Source: Erythrobacter sp. (GTDB lineage Bacteria > Pseudomonadota > Alphaproteobacteria > Sphingomonadales > Sphingomonadaceae). From it: 8,986 nucleotides of DNA. A program made the translations under genes and the position numbers. Below the pieces are notes generated by a model. That model was not told where the DNA came from. It did not search any database and saw only the letters and a program-made list of their open reading frames with translations. This document shows positions 1 to 6,904 of the stretch, in pieces; the stretch's first letter is position 1; each line of letters opens with the position of its first letter. The stretch lies in the NCBI GenBank assembly GCA_013214365.1, contig JABSPI010000232.1, positions 1 through 8,986 on the forward strand, written 5' to 3'.

Positions 1-143
1 GAGCACCCATTGGCTCAAATAGTTGGTGACAACCACGTGGGTTAGCTTGAATTTCGACCTGTCTGACGTCAGCGCCAATGGGACAGTTTAGGGCTATTTG
101 ATAAGGGATGTTTCTGGCGCATCGTAACCACCAAGGAGTGGAG
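1..143. other. Non-coding left edge, probable IS3-element end and leader
   Basis: I see no convincing gene here. The right part (about 60-143) is the leader of the IS3-type orfA fragment that begins at 144 and probably includes the outer end of that element. Two small symmetric sequences are visible: a perfect 9-bp inverted repeat (CCCATTGGC at 6-14 and GCCAATGGG at 74-82), and a 10-bp palindrome CTGACGTCAG at 63-72. Neither can be assigned as the terminal repeat with confidence, because the other end of the element is missing. Confidence 0.4.
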
Positions 144-323
144 ATGAGACAGAAACCCGGAACCAAACAGAGCCACGGCAAGAAGGTTGTCAAAGATATC
201 CGCCGAGCCACTCGCCAGCAGTATTTGGCGGAAGAGAAGATCAGGATCGTGCTGGGCGGCCTGAAGGGTGAGGAGAGCATTGTCCGCGGAGCGGTCGATC
301 AGGCGATGTGCGGCGAACGGTAG
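144..323 (+). pseudogene. Truncated IS3-family transposase OrfA (N-terminal remnant)
   Basis: The product starts MRQKPGTKQSHGKKVVKDI and continues through RRATRQQYLAEEKIRIVLGGL to GEESI. This is the characteristic start of one group of IS3-family OrfA proteins, the DNA-binding helix-turn-helix subunit of the two-frame transposase. After GEESI (about position 281) the expected continuation, with an AELCRREGI-like helix, is missing. The frame runs on for 13 unrelated residues to a stop at 321-323. OrfA is normally about 90-130 residues and is followed by OrfB with the DDE catalytic domain; neither is present, so the element is dead. The start at 144 was chosen over the in-frame ATG at 108 because AAGGAG lies just upstream (133-138) and family similarity begins there. 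It is transcribed towards the 3' end of matB. The family call rests on recalled sequence similarity, not a search. Confidence 0.75.
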
Positions 324-328
324 TTCGG

Positions 329-723
329 AGCCCAAACCTCCCAAATATTGCGCGCTCACGAACGTCCGCTTGCTGCGTATCTGAACGTTGCCTGTTAAAC
401 GCGTATCGAGGAATATTCTAGGCTAGGGCAAACAGGTTCTTGTGCTTTTCCCTGAGCAGGTTTTTCTGCACCTTACCCATGGTGTTGCGTGGCAGTTCAT
501 CAACGAGGAGCAAATCGCGAGGGTGCTTGAAGCGCGCCAGGGACGCGGAGGTTGCCTCTTTTATTTGTGACAAGTCGGGCACTTCACCTTTTTTCGGGAC
601 AATGAGGCCAAGGACGGTCTCTCCAAAGTCAGCGTGCGGCACACCGATTACCGCACTCTCCAACACGCCGGGTTGGGCATCGAGGACAAGTTCGATCTCT
701 TTGGGGTATATGTTGTAGCCACC
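329..723. repeat. Left copy of a long direct repeat (matB 3' end plus flank)
   Basis: This stretch matches 8592-8986 in the same orientation with no indels (constant offset 8,263). I count 8 mismatches in 395 positions, about 98% identity. Five mismatches (337, 344, 387, 395, 397) lie in the 89 bp of non-coding flank and three (444, 670, 688) in the 306 bp of matB coding sequence. Homology stops sharply at 329, after which the sequence belongs to the IS3 remnant region. The right limit is set only by the window end, so the real repeat may be far longer. Confidence 0.95.
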
Positions 724-1935
724 AGAAATGATTAGGTCTTTATCACGACCAACAATCTGGACGTAACCGTCCTCGTCGATCAGTCCCAGATCACCTGTGA
801 TGAAGAAGCCATTCTCGCGCAACTCGGCGGCCGTCTTTTCGGGCATTTGCCAATACCCTTTGAACACGTTGGGGCCTCGAACCTCGATTTGGCCAACTTC
901 CCCTTGTTCCAGCATTTCGCCGGTTTCAGCATCGGTGATCTTCACCTCAACCCCTGGCAAAGCTACGCCGACGGTTCCTGCTTTGCGCTCTCCCTCATAG
1001 GGGTTTGAGGTGTTCATGTTCGTTTCGGTCATTCCATACCGTTCAAGGATGCGATGGCCGGTCCGTTCTTCGAATTGGATATGTGTTTCAGCCAGAAGCG
1101 GCGCTGATCCCGAAACGAAGAGACGCATATGCGCTGTCAGTTCGCGTGAGAAACGGGCGTCGCCAAGAAGGCGCGTGTAGAAAGTTGGAACGCCCATCAT
1201 TGAGGTGGCTTCAGGCAGGCGTTCGATAATCGCGTCGAGGTCAAATTTGGACATGAAGATCATCGAGCCGCCCGAGGCCAGCATTACGTTGGTTGCTACA
1301 AAGAGCCCATGCGTGTGGAAGATTGGTAATGCATGCAAAAGCACGTCTGCGTCTGTGAAATGCCATTCCTTGGCCAAAGTCGTTGAATTTGACAGCAGGT
1401 TGTTTTGCGTAAGCATTGCGCCCTTGGAACGGCCCGTCGTGCCAGAGGTATAAAGGAAAGCGGCAAGGTCGTCGGCATTACGTGGTTCAGTTGAGAAGCT
1501 TTCAGGCATGGCGCTGGCGGCTTCCATTAATGACCCGCTTCCATTGGCATCTAACGTGTCGACTTTTGCGCCCAAATTCTGAGCAAGCTCAGTCAACTCG
1601 CCTTCATTGCGGCTGTCGCAAACAATCAAAGACGCCCCGCTATTTTCGATAAAGTAAGATAACTCATCAACGGTGTAGGCCGTATTCAGCGGAATGAAGA
1701 CCAGGCCAGATTGAACGCAAGCTGCGTAGAGGGCGAGAGCCTCAGGTGACTTGGCAACTTGTACTGCGACCCGATCGCCGGGCTTGAGGCCGTTTGACTT
1801 AAGGACGTGCGCGATTTGCGCCGCCATTACCAGGAAATCGCTGTGTGTGATGACACCACCGTCAATTAGCATGAGAAACGGCGTGGTCTTTCCTGCATGA
1901 ACACCAAACAGACTGTCATAGAGAGGATTTGGCAT
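418..1935 (-). CDS. matB: Malonyl-CoA synthetase MatB
   Basis: This acyl-adenylate-forming (ANL superfamily) enzyme of 505 residues makes malonyl-CoA from malonate, CoA and ATP in the cytoplasm, via a malonyl-AMP intermediate. The adenylation core motifs are present in order: P-loop YTSGTTGRSKG (162-172), RYGMTETNM (299-307), GDLG (381-384) and the hinge/A8 region GRDKDLIISGGYNIYPKE (396-412) leading into the C-terminal subdomain. PRNTMGK ends in K488, the catalytic lysine that in related MatB proteins is controlled by reversible acetylation. The MTETNMNTSNPYEG stretch is typical of MatB rather than general acyl-CoA ligases. The length is normal. The ATG at 1935 has an AAGGA ribosome binding site 7 nt upstream and lies 4 nt after the matA stop, so it is the last gene of the operon. 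No clear rho-independent terminator follows. The 3' part is duplicated at 8681-8986. Methylmalonate may be a minor substrate. Confidence 0.93.
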   Translation of the reverse strand: MPNPLYDSLFGVHAGKTTPFLMLIDGGVITHSDFLVMAAQIAHVLKSNGLKPGDRVAVQVAKSPEALALYAACVQSGLVFIPLNTAYTVDELSYFIENSGASLIVCDSRNEGELTELAQNLGAKVDTLDANGSGSLMEAASAMPESFSTEPRNADDLAAFLYTSGTTGRSKGAMLTQNNLLSNSTTLAKEWHFTDADVLLHALPIFHTHGLFVATNVMLASGGSMIFMSKFDLDAIIERLPEATSMMGVPTFYTRLLGDARFSRELTAHMRLFVSGSAPLLAETHIQFEERTGHRILERYGMTETNMNTSNPYEGERKAGTVGVALPGVEVKITDAETGEMLEQGEVGQIEVRGPNVFKGYWQMPEKTAAELRENGFFITGDLGLIDEDGYVQIVGRDKDLIISGGYNIYPKEIELVLDAQPGVLESAVIGVPHADFGETVLGLIVPKKGEVPDLSQIKEATSASLARFKHPRDLLLVDELPRNTMGKVQKNLLREKHKNLFALA

Positions 1936-1939
1936 CGGT

Positions 1940-3199
1940 TTATCCTTTTTTGTTTGCAGGAAACGCGACGTGCCCAGTCAAATCCTTGACCTCTTGCGTC
2001 GCGGACACCTCATGGGTTGTCACGAATTTTTCGTGGTTCTGTTCGACCTGCCCGAGGTCGTATAGGTAATTCACCATTGCCCCCCCAGATTGCTGTCGTC
2101 CCTTTTCTGAGGTGTCGGCGTCTGCGTGCACGGCGTGGACAATTGCACCGTTGCCGAGGTGAAACCGGGCGACTGGATCGAACGGCAAACCATCCTGAGC
2201 CTTGGCGTTCAGAAGATAATATGCGGCGGCGGCGCGCATGTTTTCGCTGTGATCTGCGCTGTATGTCAGCTGCGCCGCGTCTAACCATTTGGTCAAGTTT
2301 GGGATAGGCGAAAGAGTAACAAAGGTCTCCAACTCTTCCAATTCGGCGGAGAGATCAGACGCAACCTGTTTGATCAAAGAGTTCCCGAAAGAAATGCTCG
2401 CGAGCCCGGATTGGCAGTTGGAAATAGAATAAAAGACCGCAGTGTCGGCCTCACTGGCTAGCATCGCTGCGCGTTCCTCTGCCAGCAAGTTCTGCACCGA
2501 TGACGGAATTCCCTGGGTCAGAGCGACCTCAACGAAAATCAGAGGCTCATCCGGCATAGACGGATGAAAAAATGCAAAGCAGCGACGATCAGATGGCTCC
2601 AGCCGTCTTCGCAGATCCTCCCAGCTTTCGATGGCGTGAACCGCCTCGTAAGCGATAATTTTCTCGAGGATATGCGCCGGGCTTTCCCAACTGATCGGGC
2701 GAAGTACCAAAAAGCCACGATTGAACCAGCTCGCAAAAAGATGACGGAAGTCGTGGTCAAGCGCCTGCAATGCGGGGTCGGTCTTGCCAAGCCGTAGCAA
2801 GTCCGAACGCATGTTCACAAGAGCACCCGTTGCACCAGGCACCATGTTCAGGCGTCGGATGAACTCCTGCCTCGGTGGTTCCGCCGCTGCCGCAAATGCA
2901 CGATAGCTGTCTTTGTTGACTTCGCGTTCGTATTCGCCAAGCGAGCTTCGAACGGCTTCTGGATCAATGTTCATCGAATGCGCAAGGTGCGCAAAGAATG
3001 CCAGCTTCTCATCGTCGTTTAGTGGCGCGTAGCGATCAAGTATCTCCCGGGCTAAAACGAGGCCCGACGTTTCACCTGTCGCCTTCACCAAAGCTAAAGC
3101 CATCTCTTCAAGTGGGCGACCATCTTCTGCGCCATCGGACACTTCTCGACGGGTGCGTCGCTCGAAGACAGCAGACAATATGTCCGCAAACAGTGTCAT
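1940..3199 (-). CDS. matA: Malonyl-CoA decarboxylase MatA
   Basis: This 419-residue protein of the malonyl-CoA decarboxylase (MCD) family converts malonyl-CoA to acetyl-CoA and CO2. It has a helical N-terminal domain (roughly 1-150) followed by the GNAT-like catalytic domain. The catalytic region is visible as FYSISNCQSGL (256-266), which aligns with the serine region of MCD, and RFHLGNGA with H347, which corresponds to the essential histidine. The motif WESPAHILEKIIAYEAVHAI (171-190) is also typical. No mitochondrial or peroxisomal targeting is expected in this bacterial form. The ATG at 3199 overlaps the matM stop by 4 nt (ATGA). There is little Shine-Dalgarno sequence in front of it (only GGGTG about 10 nt upstream), so translation probably depends on coupling to matM. 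Together with MatB it turns imported malonate into acetyl-CoA. Confidence 0.93.
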   Translation of the reverse strand: MTLFADILSAVFERRTRREVSDGAEDGRPLEEMALALVKATGETSGLVLAREILDRYAPLNDDEKLAFFAHLAHSMNIDPEAVRSSLGEYEREVNKDSYRAFAAAAEPPRQEFIRRLNMVPGATGALVNMRSDLLRLGKTDPALQALDHDFRHLFASWFNRGFLVLRPISWESPAHILEKIIAYEAVHAIESWEDLRRRLEPSDRRCFAFFHPSMPDEPLIFVEVALTQGIPSSVQNLLAEERAAMLASEADTAVFYSISNCQSGLASISFGNSLIKQVASDLSAELEELETFVTLSPIPNLTKWLDAAQLTYSADHSENMRAAAAYYLLNAKAQDGLPFDPVARFHLGNGAIVHAVHADADTSEKGRQQSGGAMVNYLYDLGQVEQNHEKFVTTHEVSATQEVKDLTGHVAFPANKKG

Positions 3200-4512
3200 C
3201 GTGTAGCACCCATAACGGTATCAGGCAGCCATGTCGCAATGCCTGGGAACAGGCACAAGAGGACGATGGCAATCACCATACAAAATACGAATGGCAAAGA
3301 CCCCTTCAGGATAGTCTTCAATGAGATATCCGGAGCGATCCCGTTAATGACGTAGAGGTTTAGGCCAACGGGTGGTGAAATAAGCCCGATTTCCATGTTG
3401 ATCGTCAGCACAACTGCGAACCAGATGGGATCAAACCCGGCGGTTGTGATGATTGGCAACAAAATAGGTGCCGCCATCAATATGACTGCAACCGGGGGAA
3501 GGAAGAAACCTGCGATCAGTAGGAAAATGTTCACGGCGAACATCAACACCCAGCGGTTCACGTCCAAGGTACCAATCCACTCGGCGATTGCTTGTGTGAT
3601 AAAGAGCGAGGACAGCATGTAGCTAAACACACCAGCGGCAGCGATGATGAAAAGGATCATCACACTTTCTTTGGTACTGTCTCTAAGCACCACCCAAAGA
3701 TCGGCCGGGTTCCACAGTTTGTAGATCACCATCGCGATCAGCAGGCAAAGCAGAGCACCTACTGCCGCTGTCTCCGATGGCGTCGCCACACCGCCATACA
3801 TGGCGTAGAGGACGCCAATAATGATCAAGATGAAGGGAATAACGCGAGGCAGAATTTCGAACTTCTCGCGCCATGAATAATTGGTGGCACTCAGTACTGC
3901 GGAGTCCCCAGATCTCCAGGTCGCGTAAAGTGACCAGGCCATGAACAATGCAACCAGCATGAGTCCTGGGAACACACCCGCGAGGAAAAGGCGTCCGATC
4001 GAAGTCTCCGTCGCAATGCCGTAAACAATCATGGTGACGGACGGGGGAATTAGGATACCAAGCGTACCACCTGCAGCAATTGAGCCTGAGGCAATGGCAT
4101 CGGGATAGCCACGCTTACGCATCTCGGGAATGCCCATTTTGCCAATCGCCGCACAGGTTGCAGGAGACGAGCCAGACATCGCTGAGAAAAGGGCGCAGGC
4201 ACCCAGATTGGAAATGACCAGTCCACCGGGAACGCGTGTCAACCAACGCTCAAGGGCTTCATACAAATCTGCCCCAGCCCGTGTTGAGGCTATCGACGCG
4301 CCCATGATGATAAACATCGGAATGGAAAGCAAAGCGAAGTTGTCGAGCTTGCCGAATAAAATTTCGGGCATCAATTCTAGGGATCGCAATCCGTCAAAGA
4401 CGATCAGGAAACCCGCAGAAACGATTAGCAGGCCAAGACCGACGGATACTCCGGAGAACAATACAAGTATCGTCGCAACAGCGACTATCGCACCAAGTAG
4501 AAGCGGGTCCAT
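3196..4512 (-). CDS. matM: TRAP transporter large permease (DctM type), malonate
   Basis: This 438-residue, very hydrophobic inner-membrane protein has about a dozen predicted membrane segments spread over its whole length, as expected for the large (M) subunit of a tripartite ATP-independent periplasmic transporter. Family signatures visible are FIIMGASIASTRAGADLYEA (67-86), SGSSPATCAAIGKMGIPE (113-130), SGSIAAGGTLGILIPPSV (142-159) and the repeat-like LIAGFFLPPVAVILMAAPIL in the C-terminal half. This subunit forms the sodium-coupled elevator pathway. The length is normal for unfused DctM. Its ATG overlaps the matQ stop in TGATG (4510-4514), with GGAG about 8 nt upstream. Malonate as the substrate is inferred from the neighbouring matA and matB and from the matPQMAB cluster of Sinorhizobium; sequence alone supports only a C4-dicarboxylate-like TRAP permease. 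Confidence 0.93.
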   Translation of the reverse strand: MDPLLLGAIVAVATILVLFSGVSVGLGLLIVSAGFLIVFDGLRSLELMPEILFGKLDNFALLSIPMFIIMGASIASTRAGADLYEALERWLTRVPGGLVISNLGACALFSAMSGSSPATCAAIGKMGIPEMRKRGYPDAIASGSIAAGGTLGILIPPSVTMIVYGIATETSIGRLFLAGVFPGLMLVALFMAWSLYATWRSGDSAVLSATNYSWREKFEILPRVIPFILIIIGVLYAMYGGVATPSETAAVGALLCLLIAMVIYKLWNPADLWVVLRDSTKESVMILFIIAAAGVFSYMLSSLFITQAIAEWIGTLDVNRWVLMFAVNIFLLIAGFFLPPVAVILMAAPILLPIITTAGFDPIWFAVVLTINMEIGLISPPVGLNLYVINGIAPDISLKTILKGSLPFVFCMVIAIVLLCLFPGIATWLPDTVMGATR

Positions 4513-5060
4513 CAGGCGTTCTCCAGACCAAAGGGCTTATCAATACCGAGGATCACGGCGACGAGATCGGCGATGAGCTGCAACATCAGCAAGCCAAATC
4601 CGATTGGGATTGAAAGATACGGTATCCAGAGGCGAACACCCCAAACGGTGTCAGACCGCCAGCCACGTTCCCAGGCGAAATGCCAGTATTCATAGCCGTA
4701 GAAGAGCATTACCCCGACGATCAGGATCGATACCGAGAGGGTGACGTAACAAAGGATTTTCCGCGCGCCGTTCGGAAGCGCCAAAGGAACTAAATCTACG
4801 TTGACGTGCCCACGCAACCGCTGAACATAAGGAAGGCCGATCAAAGTCGCCGCGACGACCAAGTAAATGACCGCTTCAGTTTGCCAAACGGTCGATCCAT
4901 TCAAAACGAAGCGAATGAATATCATCTGACAGGTGATGAATACTGCGATGACGATCATTGCCGCCGAGCACCATCCGGCTAGGGTCGAAAGTGCGGCCAC
5001 AAAGCGCAAGAAGGGATTGTTGCCAACGTTTGCAACGGTGGCATTGCTCTGGCCAGCCAT
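4512..5060 (-). CDS. matQ: TRAP transporter small permease (DctQ type), malonate
   Basis: This 182-residue membrane protein has four hydrophobic segments (about residues 18-48, 62-85, 100-125 and 148-175), matching the four-helix DctQ subunit that packs against and stabilises the large permease. QMIFIRFVLNGSTVWQTE followed by a VVAATLIGLPYVQRLRGHVNVD stretch, split by a few residues, is the usual DctQ core. I chose the ATG at 5060 over an in-frame upstream start at 5126. AGGAGG sits 6 nt before it, and the longer version would translate through the hairpin at 5094-5116 and add a non-hydrophobic, family-untypical extension. The stop overlaps the matM start, which indicates translational coupling and a fixed Q:M ratio. 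Confidence 0.9.
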   Translation of the reverse strand: MAGQSNATVANVGNNPFLRFVAALSTLAGWCSAAMIVIAVFITCQMIFIRFVLNGSTVWQTEAVIYLVVAATLIGLPYVQRLRGHVNVDLVPLALPNGARKILCYVTLSVSILIVGVMLFYGYEYWHFAWERGWRSDTVWGVRLWIPYLSIPIGFGLLMLQLIADLVAVILGIDKPFGLENA

Positions 5061-5065
5061 GGCGG

Positions 5066-5071
5066 CCTCCT
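5066..5071 (-). promoter_or_regulatory. Strong ribosome binding site of matQ
   Basis: Read on the minus strand, the bases before the ATG at 5060 are CCAGGAGGCCGCC. AGGAGG is a full Shine-Dalgarno match at good spacing. It decides the matQ start and would let matQM translate independently of matP, which is separated from them by a hairpin. Confidence 0.75.
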
Positions 5072-5093
5072 GGTTTTGGGAATTTAACGGAAA

Positions 5094-5116
5094 GGGGCGG
5101 CAAAGCTTGCCGCCCC
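5094..5116 (-). terminator. Intra-operon hairpin between matP and matQ
   Basis: This is a perfect 10-bp inverted repeat, GGGGCGGCAA and TTGCCGCCCC, with a 3-nt loop. It lies 11 nt after the matP stop and 23 bases before the bases of the matQ Shine-Dalgarno. On the minus strand the stem is followed by TTTCCGTTAAATT, only a weak U-tract. It is therefore more likely a partial terminator or a 3'-end mRNA stabiliser than a full stop. Such elements are a common way of giving more binding protein than permease from one operon. Confidence 0.75.
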
Positions 5117-5126
5117 GGTCATGCAA

Positions 5127-6113
5127 TCACTCTACGGAAAGTGCTAGGTCCAAGAGTTCTTGGCCGCCGGGAGTGTCCGTGACGAAGGCTTTGTATGACG
5201 TCTCCTGAGCTAGTGCGCGCCACGCGTCAAACTCTTCCCGAGACATGGCGGCGATCTCTACGCCATTCTCGGCGAAAACTTCAGCCGATGCCGCGTCCTG
5301 CTTTTTCGCCTCTTCAAGATAGAAAGCCTCCGCTTTCTCAGCTGCAGCCAAGAGAGCAGCTTGCTGCTCAGCATTCAGCCCTTCAAAGGTAGATTTGTTC
5401 ATCATCAGCGGTTGATACATGAACCAGAGCGCGAAGTCGCTTGCTGGCGTGTAGCACGCAACCTGTTCGTAAATCCGATAGCTAACGAACGACGACGACG
5501 ACGTGTTGGCGGCGGTCAGAACACCAGTCTGCATGGCGTTGTAGATCTCTGACGACGCCATCGACGCGATGGACGCCCCTGCACCCGCCAGCATCTGCTC
5601 AAACGCCTTGCCAGCCGCACGGGTCTGCTGACCCTGCACGTCCTCCGGAGAAGTGATGCACTTGTCTTTTCCGACAAAACCGCCTGCCAAGTAGCCATGG
5701 ACCAGCACCATGACATCATCACCAGCCATAATCTCTTCGATCTTACCCATGAAGTCGCTTTCGTTGAGGCGCGCAGCGTGATCATGGTTCTTCACCAGAC
5801 CTGGCATCAGAGTCAGGTTGTATGCGGGCTGCTGACCGCCAGCGTAGCTGAGTGGAAAAACCGTCATGTCAAGCTGACCACGGCTAAGCGGCTTGTACTG
5901 CTCACGTGGCTTAAACAGAGACTTCGACGGGAATATCTTGATTTCAAGGTCGACGTTTGCGGCTGCAACTTCATCAGCAACTATTTGTGCCACCTGGTGA
6001 CGCACATCTGCGGTTGACCACTGGTGCGACAGGCGAAGCTCTTCGGCTCCTGCCGTGACAGCTCCTGCGAACAGCGCAGCCGATACGATGGTGGCGGTGA
6101 GTCTAAAGTTCAT
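5127..6113 (-). CDS. matP: TRAP transporter substrate-binding protein (DctP type), malonate
   Basis: This 328-residue periplasmic protein has a clear Sec signal peptide: basic MNFR, a hydrophobic core LTATIVSAALFAGAVTA, and a probable cleavage after A23 in AGA/EELRLSH. The mature part is a DctP-family solute receptor. GQQTRAAGKAF carries R165, at the position of the conserved arginine that binds the substrate carboxylate, followed by SSEIYNAMQTGVLTAANTSS (187-206). The DMTVFPLSYAGG stretch near 82-93 is in the usual ligand-pocket region. It would capture malonate and deliver it to MatQM. It is the first gene of the operon; the ATG at 6113 is preceded by GGGAGG 6 nt away. The substrate is inferred from the neighbouring matA and matB; other short dicarboxylates are possible. 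Confidence 0.92.
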   Translation of the reverse strand: MNFRLTATIVSAALFAGAVTAGAEELRLSHQWSTADVRHQVAQIVADEVAAANVDLEIKIFPSKSLFKPREQYKPLSRGQLDMTVFPLSYAGGQQPAYNLTLMPGLVKNHDHAARLNESDFMGKIEEIMAGDDVMVLVHGYLAGGFVGKDKCITSPEDVQGQQTRAAGKAFEQMLAGAGASIASMASSEIYNAMQTGVLTAANTSSSSFVSYRIYEQVACYTPASDFALWFMYQPLMMNKSTFEGLNAEQQAALLAAAEKAEAFYLEEAKKQDAASAEVFAENGVEIAAMSREEFDAWRALAQETSYKAFVTDTPGGQELLDLALSVE

Positions 6114-6119
6114 TGGTTT

Positions 6120-6125
6120 CCTCCC
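6120..6125 (-). promoter_or_regulatory. Ribosome binding site of matP
   Basis: The minus strand reads GGGAGGAAACCA before the ATG at 6113, a strong Shine-Dalgarno sequence with 6-nt spacing. It fixes the start that also gives a good signal peptide. Confidence 0.75.
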
Positions 6126-6156
6126 TAATGTCCCGATTCACCGTCGGGCTCCAATC

Positions 6157-6185
6157 TTAATCGCAGCTTGTGCATATTAAGTCAA
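6157..6185 (-). promoter_or_regulatory. Candidate promoter of the matPQMAB operon
   Basis: On the minus strand, TTGACT (6185-6180) matches the -35 consensus in 5 of 6 positions. It is followed after 17 nt by GATTAA (6162-6157), a poor -10 that matches 3 of 6. This would start transcription near 6150, giving a leader of roughly 35-40 nt before matP. The position next to the TTGTATACAA palindrome fits repression by the divergent GntR protein. This is prediction by eye only. Confidence 0.45.
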
Positions 6186-6190
6186 TCTTA

Positions 6191-6200
6191 TTGTATACAA
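6191..6200. promoter_or_regulatory. Candidate GntR operator TTGTATACAA
   Basis: This is a perfect 10-bp palindrome in the divergent intergenic region. GntR/FCD regulators of malonate genes are known to bind nearly the same sequence: the Acinetobacter MdcY site is reported as ATTGTATACAAT, and MatR of Rhizobium recognises a TTGTA/TACA-type inverted repeat. It lies 5 nt upstream of the candidate matP -35 and just before the candidate -10 of the regulator gene, so one bound dimer could affect both directions. A second imperfect inverted repeat, CAACATT-GAT-AATATTG (6198-6214, arms 6 of 7), overlaps it. Confidence 0.7.
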
Positions 6201-6204
6201 CATT

Positions 6205-6210
6205 GATAAT
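6205..6210 (+). promoter_or_regulatory. Candidate -10 of the gntR regulator gene
   Basis: GATAAT matches the TATAAT consensus in 5 of 6 positions and would start transcription about 30 nt before the ATG at 6248. The region 17 nt upstream (TCAATC) is a poor -35. The operator 6191-6200 would lie between the two hexamers, which suggests autorepression. Confidence 0.35.
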
Positions 6211-6247
6211 ATTGCGCACTAGATTGGCTTCTGCTATTAAGGCTGTT

Positions 6248-6904
6248 ATGGATCAGAAGCGCTCAGACATAATCGCCAACCAAATCGAAGAACTGATTTT
6301 CGATGGCACGTTTGGTGACGAAGAACGCTTAGACGAAGTTCAGTTAGCAGAACGGTTTGCTGTATCTCGGACCCCGGTCCGAGAAGCTTTGCTCAGACTT
6401 GCCCAATCTGGACTGGTTGAACATCGACCTAGACGGGGGGTATTTGTTAAACAGCCTGGGCCGATTGCCTTGATGGAAATGTTTGAGGTCATGGCGGAGC
6501 TTGAAGCAACTGCCGCGCGCTTCGCGGCACACCGTATATCCGATAATGCAATCGGCGAGCTGAAAGACGCGAACCAGCGATGCAATGCTGCTGTCCAGGA
6601 GCAGGATTCAGAAAAATACTATCGCGAAAATGAGCAGTTCCACGCGATCTTATACCGTGAATCTGGAAATAGTTTCCTCGAACAAGAATGCCTTCGTCTC
6701 CAACGCAGACTTCAGCCGTTCCGCCGAACTCAACTACGCCTAAGGGGTCGCCTGAAGCAGTCAATGAAGGAACATGAACAGATCGTGGAGGCTCTTGAAG
6801 AAGGCGAAGCTATCCAAGCTTCAGAAGCCGTTCGGTCGCATATCGCAGTTCAAGGCGAGAAATTTCATCATCTTATGGCGAGCCTGAAAACGGCTGCCCA
6901 GTAG
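6248..6904 (+). CDS. matR: GntR-family (FadR/FCD subfamily) regulator of the malonate operon
   Basis: This 218-residue transcription regulator has an N-terminal winged helix-turn-helix (about 5-68) with the recognition segment LAERFAVSRTPVREALLRL (33-51) and the wing HRPRRGVFVKQP. The C-terminal all-helical FCD ligand domain spans about 78-208. H132 (in NEQFH), H176 and H198 occupy the metal-binding positions of FCD domains, with N128 in place of the usual acidic ligand. I chose the ATG at 6248 because AAGG precedes it by 5 nt and the wHTH begins right after it. An in-frame ATG at 6170 would run through the operator and add a family-untypical hydrophobic tail. It is divergent from matP and most likely a repressor relieved by malonate or malonyl-CoA. 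The Sinorhizobium counterpart was named GtrA and the Rhizobium one MatR; orthology is inferred from context. Confidence 0.88.
   Translation: MDQKRSDIIANQIEELIFDGTFGDEERLDEVQLAERFAVSRTPVREALLRLAQSGLVEHRPRRGVFVKQPGPIALMEMFEVMAELEATAARFAAHRISDNAIGELKDANQRCNAAVQEQDSEKYYRENEQFHAILYRESGNSFLEQECLRLQRRLQPFRRTQLRLRGRLKQSMKEHEQIVEALEEGEAIQASEAVRSHIAVQGEKFHHLMASLKTAAQ

Noticed and set aside
4130..4576. 148-codon plus-strand open frame
   Set aside because: It lies opposite matM and matQ, whose family motifs are clear. The product is low in hydrophobic structure and has no recognisable domain, so it is an antisense shadow.
5061..5126. Longer matQ starting at 5126
   Set aside because: It would translate the hairpin and has no Shine-Dalgarno. 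The ATG at 5060 has AGGAGG directly upstream.
6170..6247. Longer matR starting at ATG 6170 (26 extra residues)
   Set aside because: It would begin upstream of the operator and candidate promoter, has no good ribosome site, and adds a hydrophobic stretch not seen in GntR proteins. ATG 6248 has AAGG at proper spacing.
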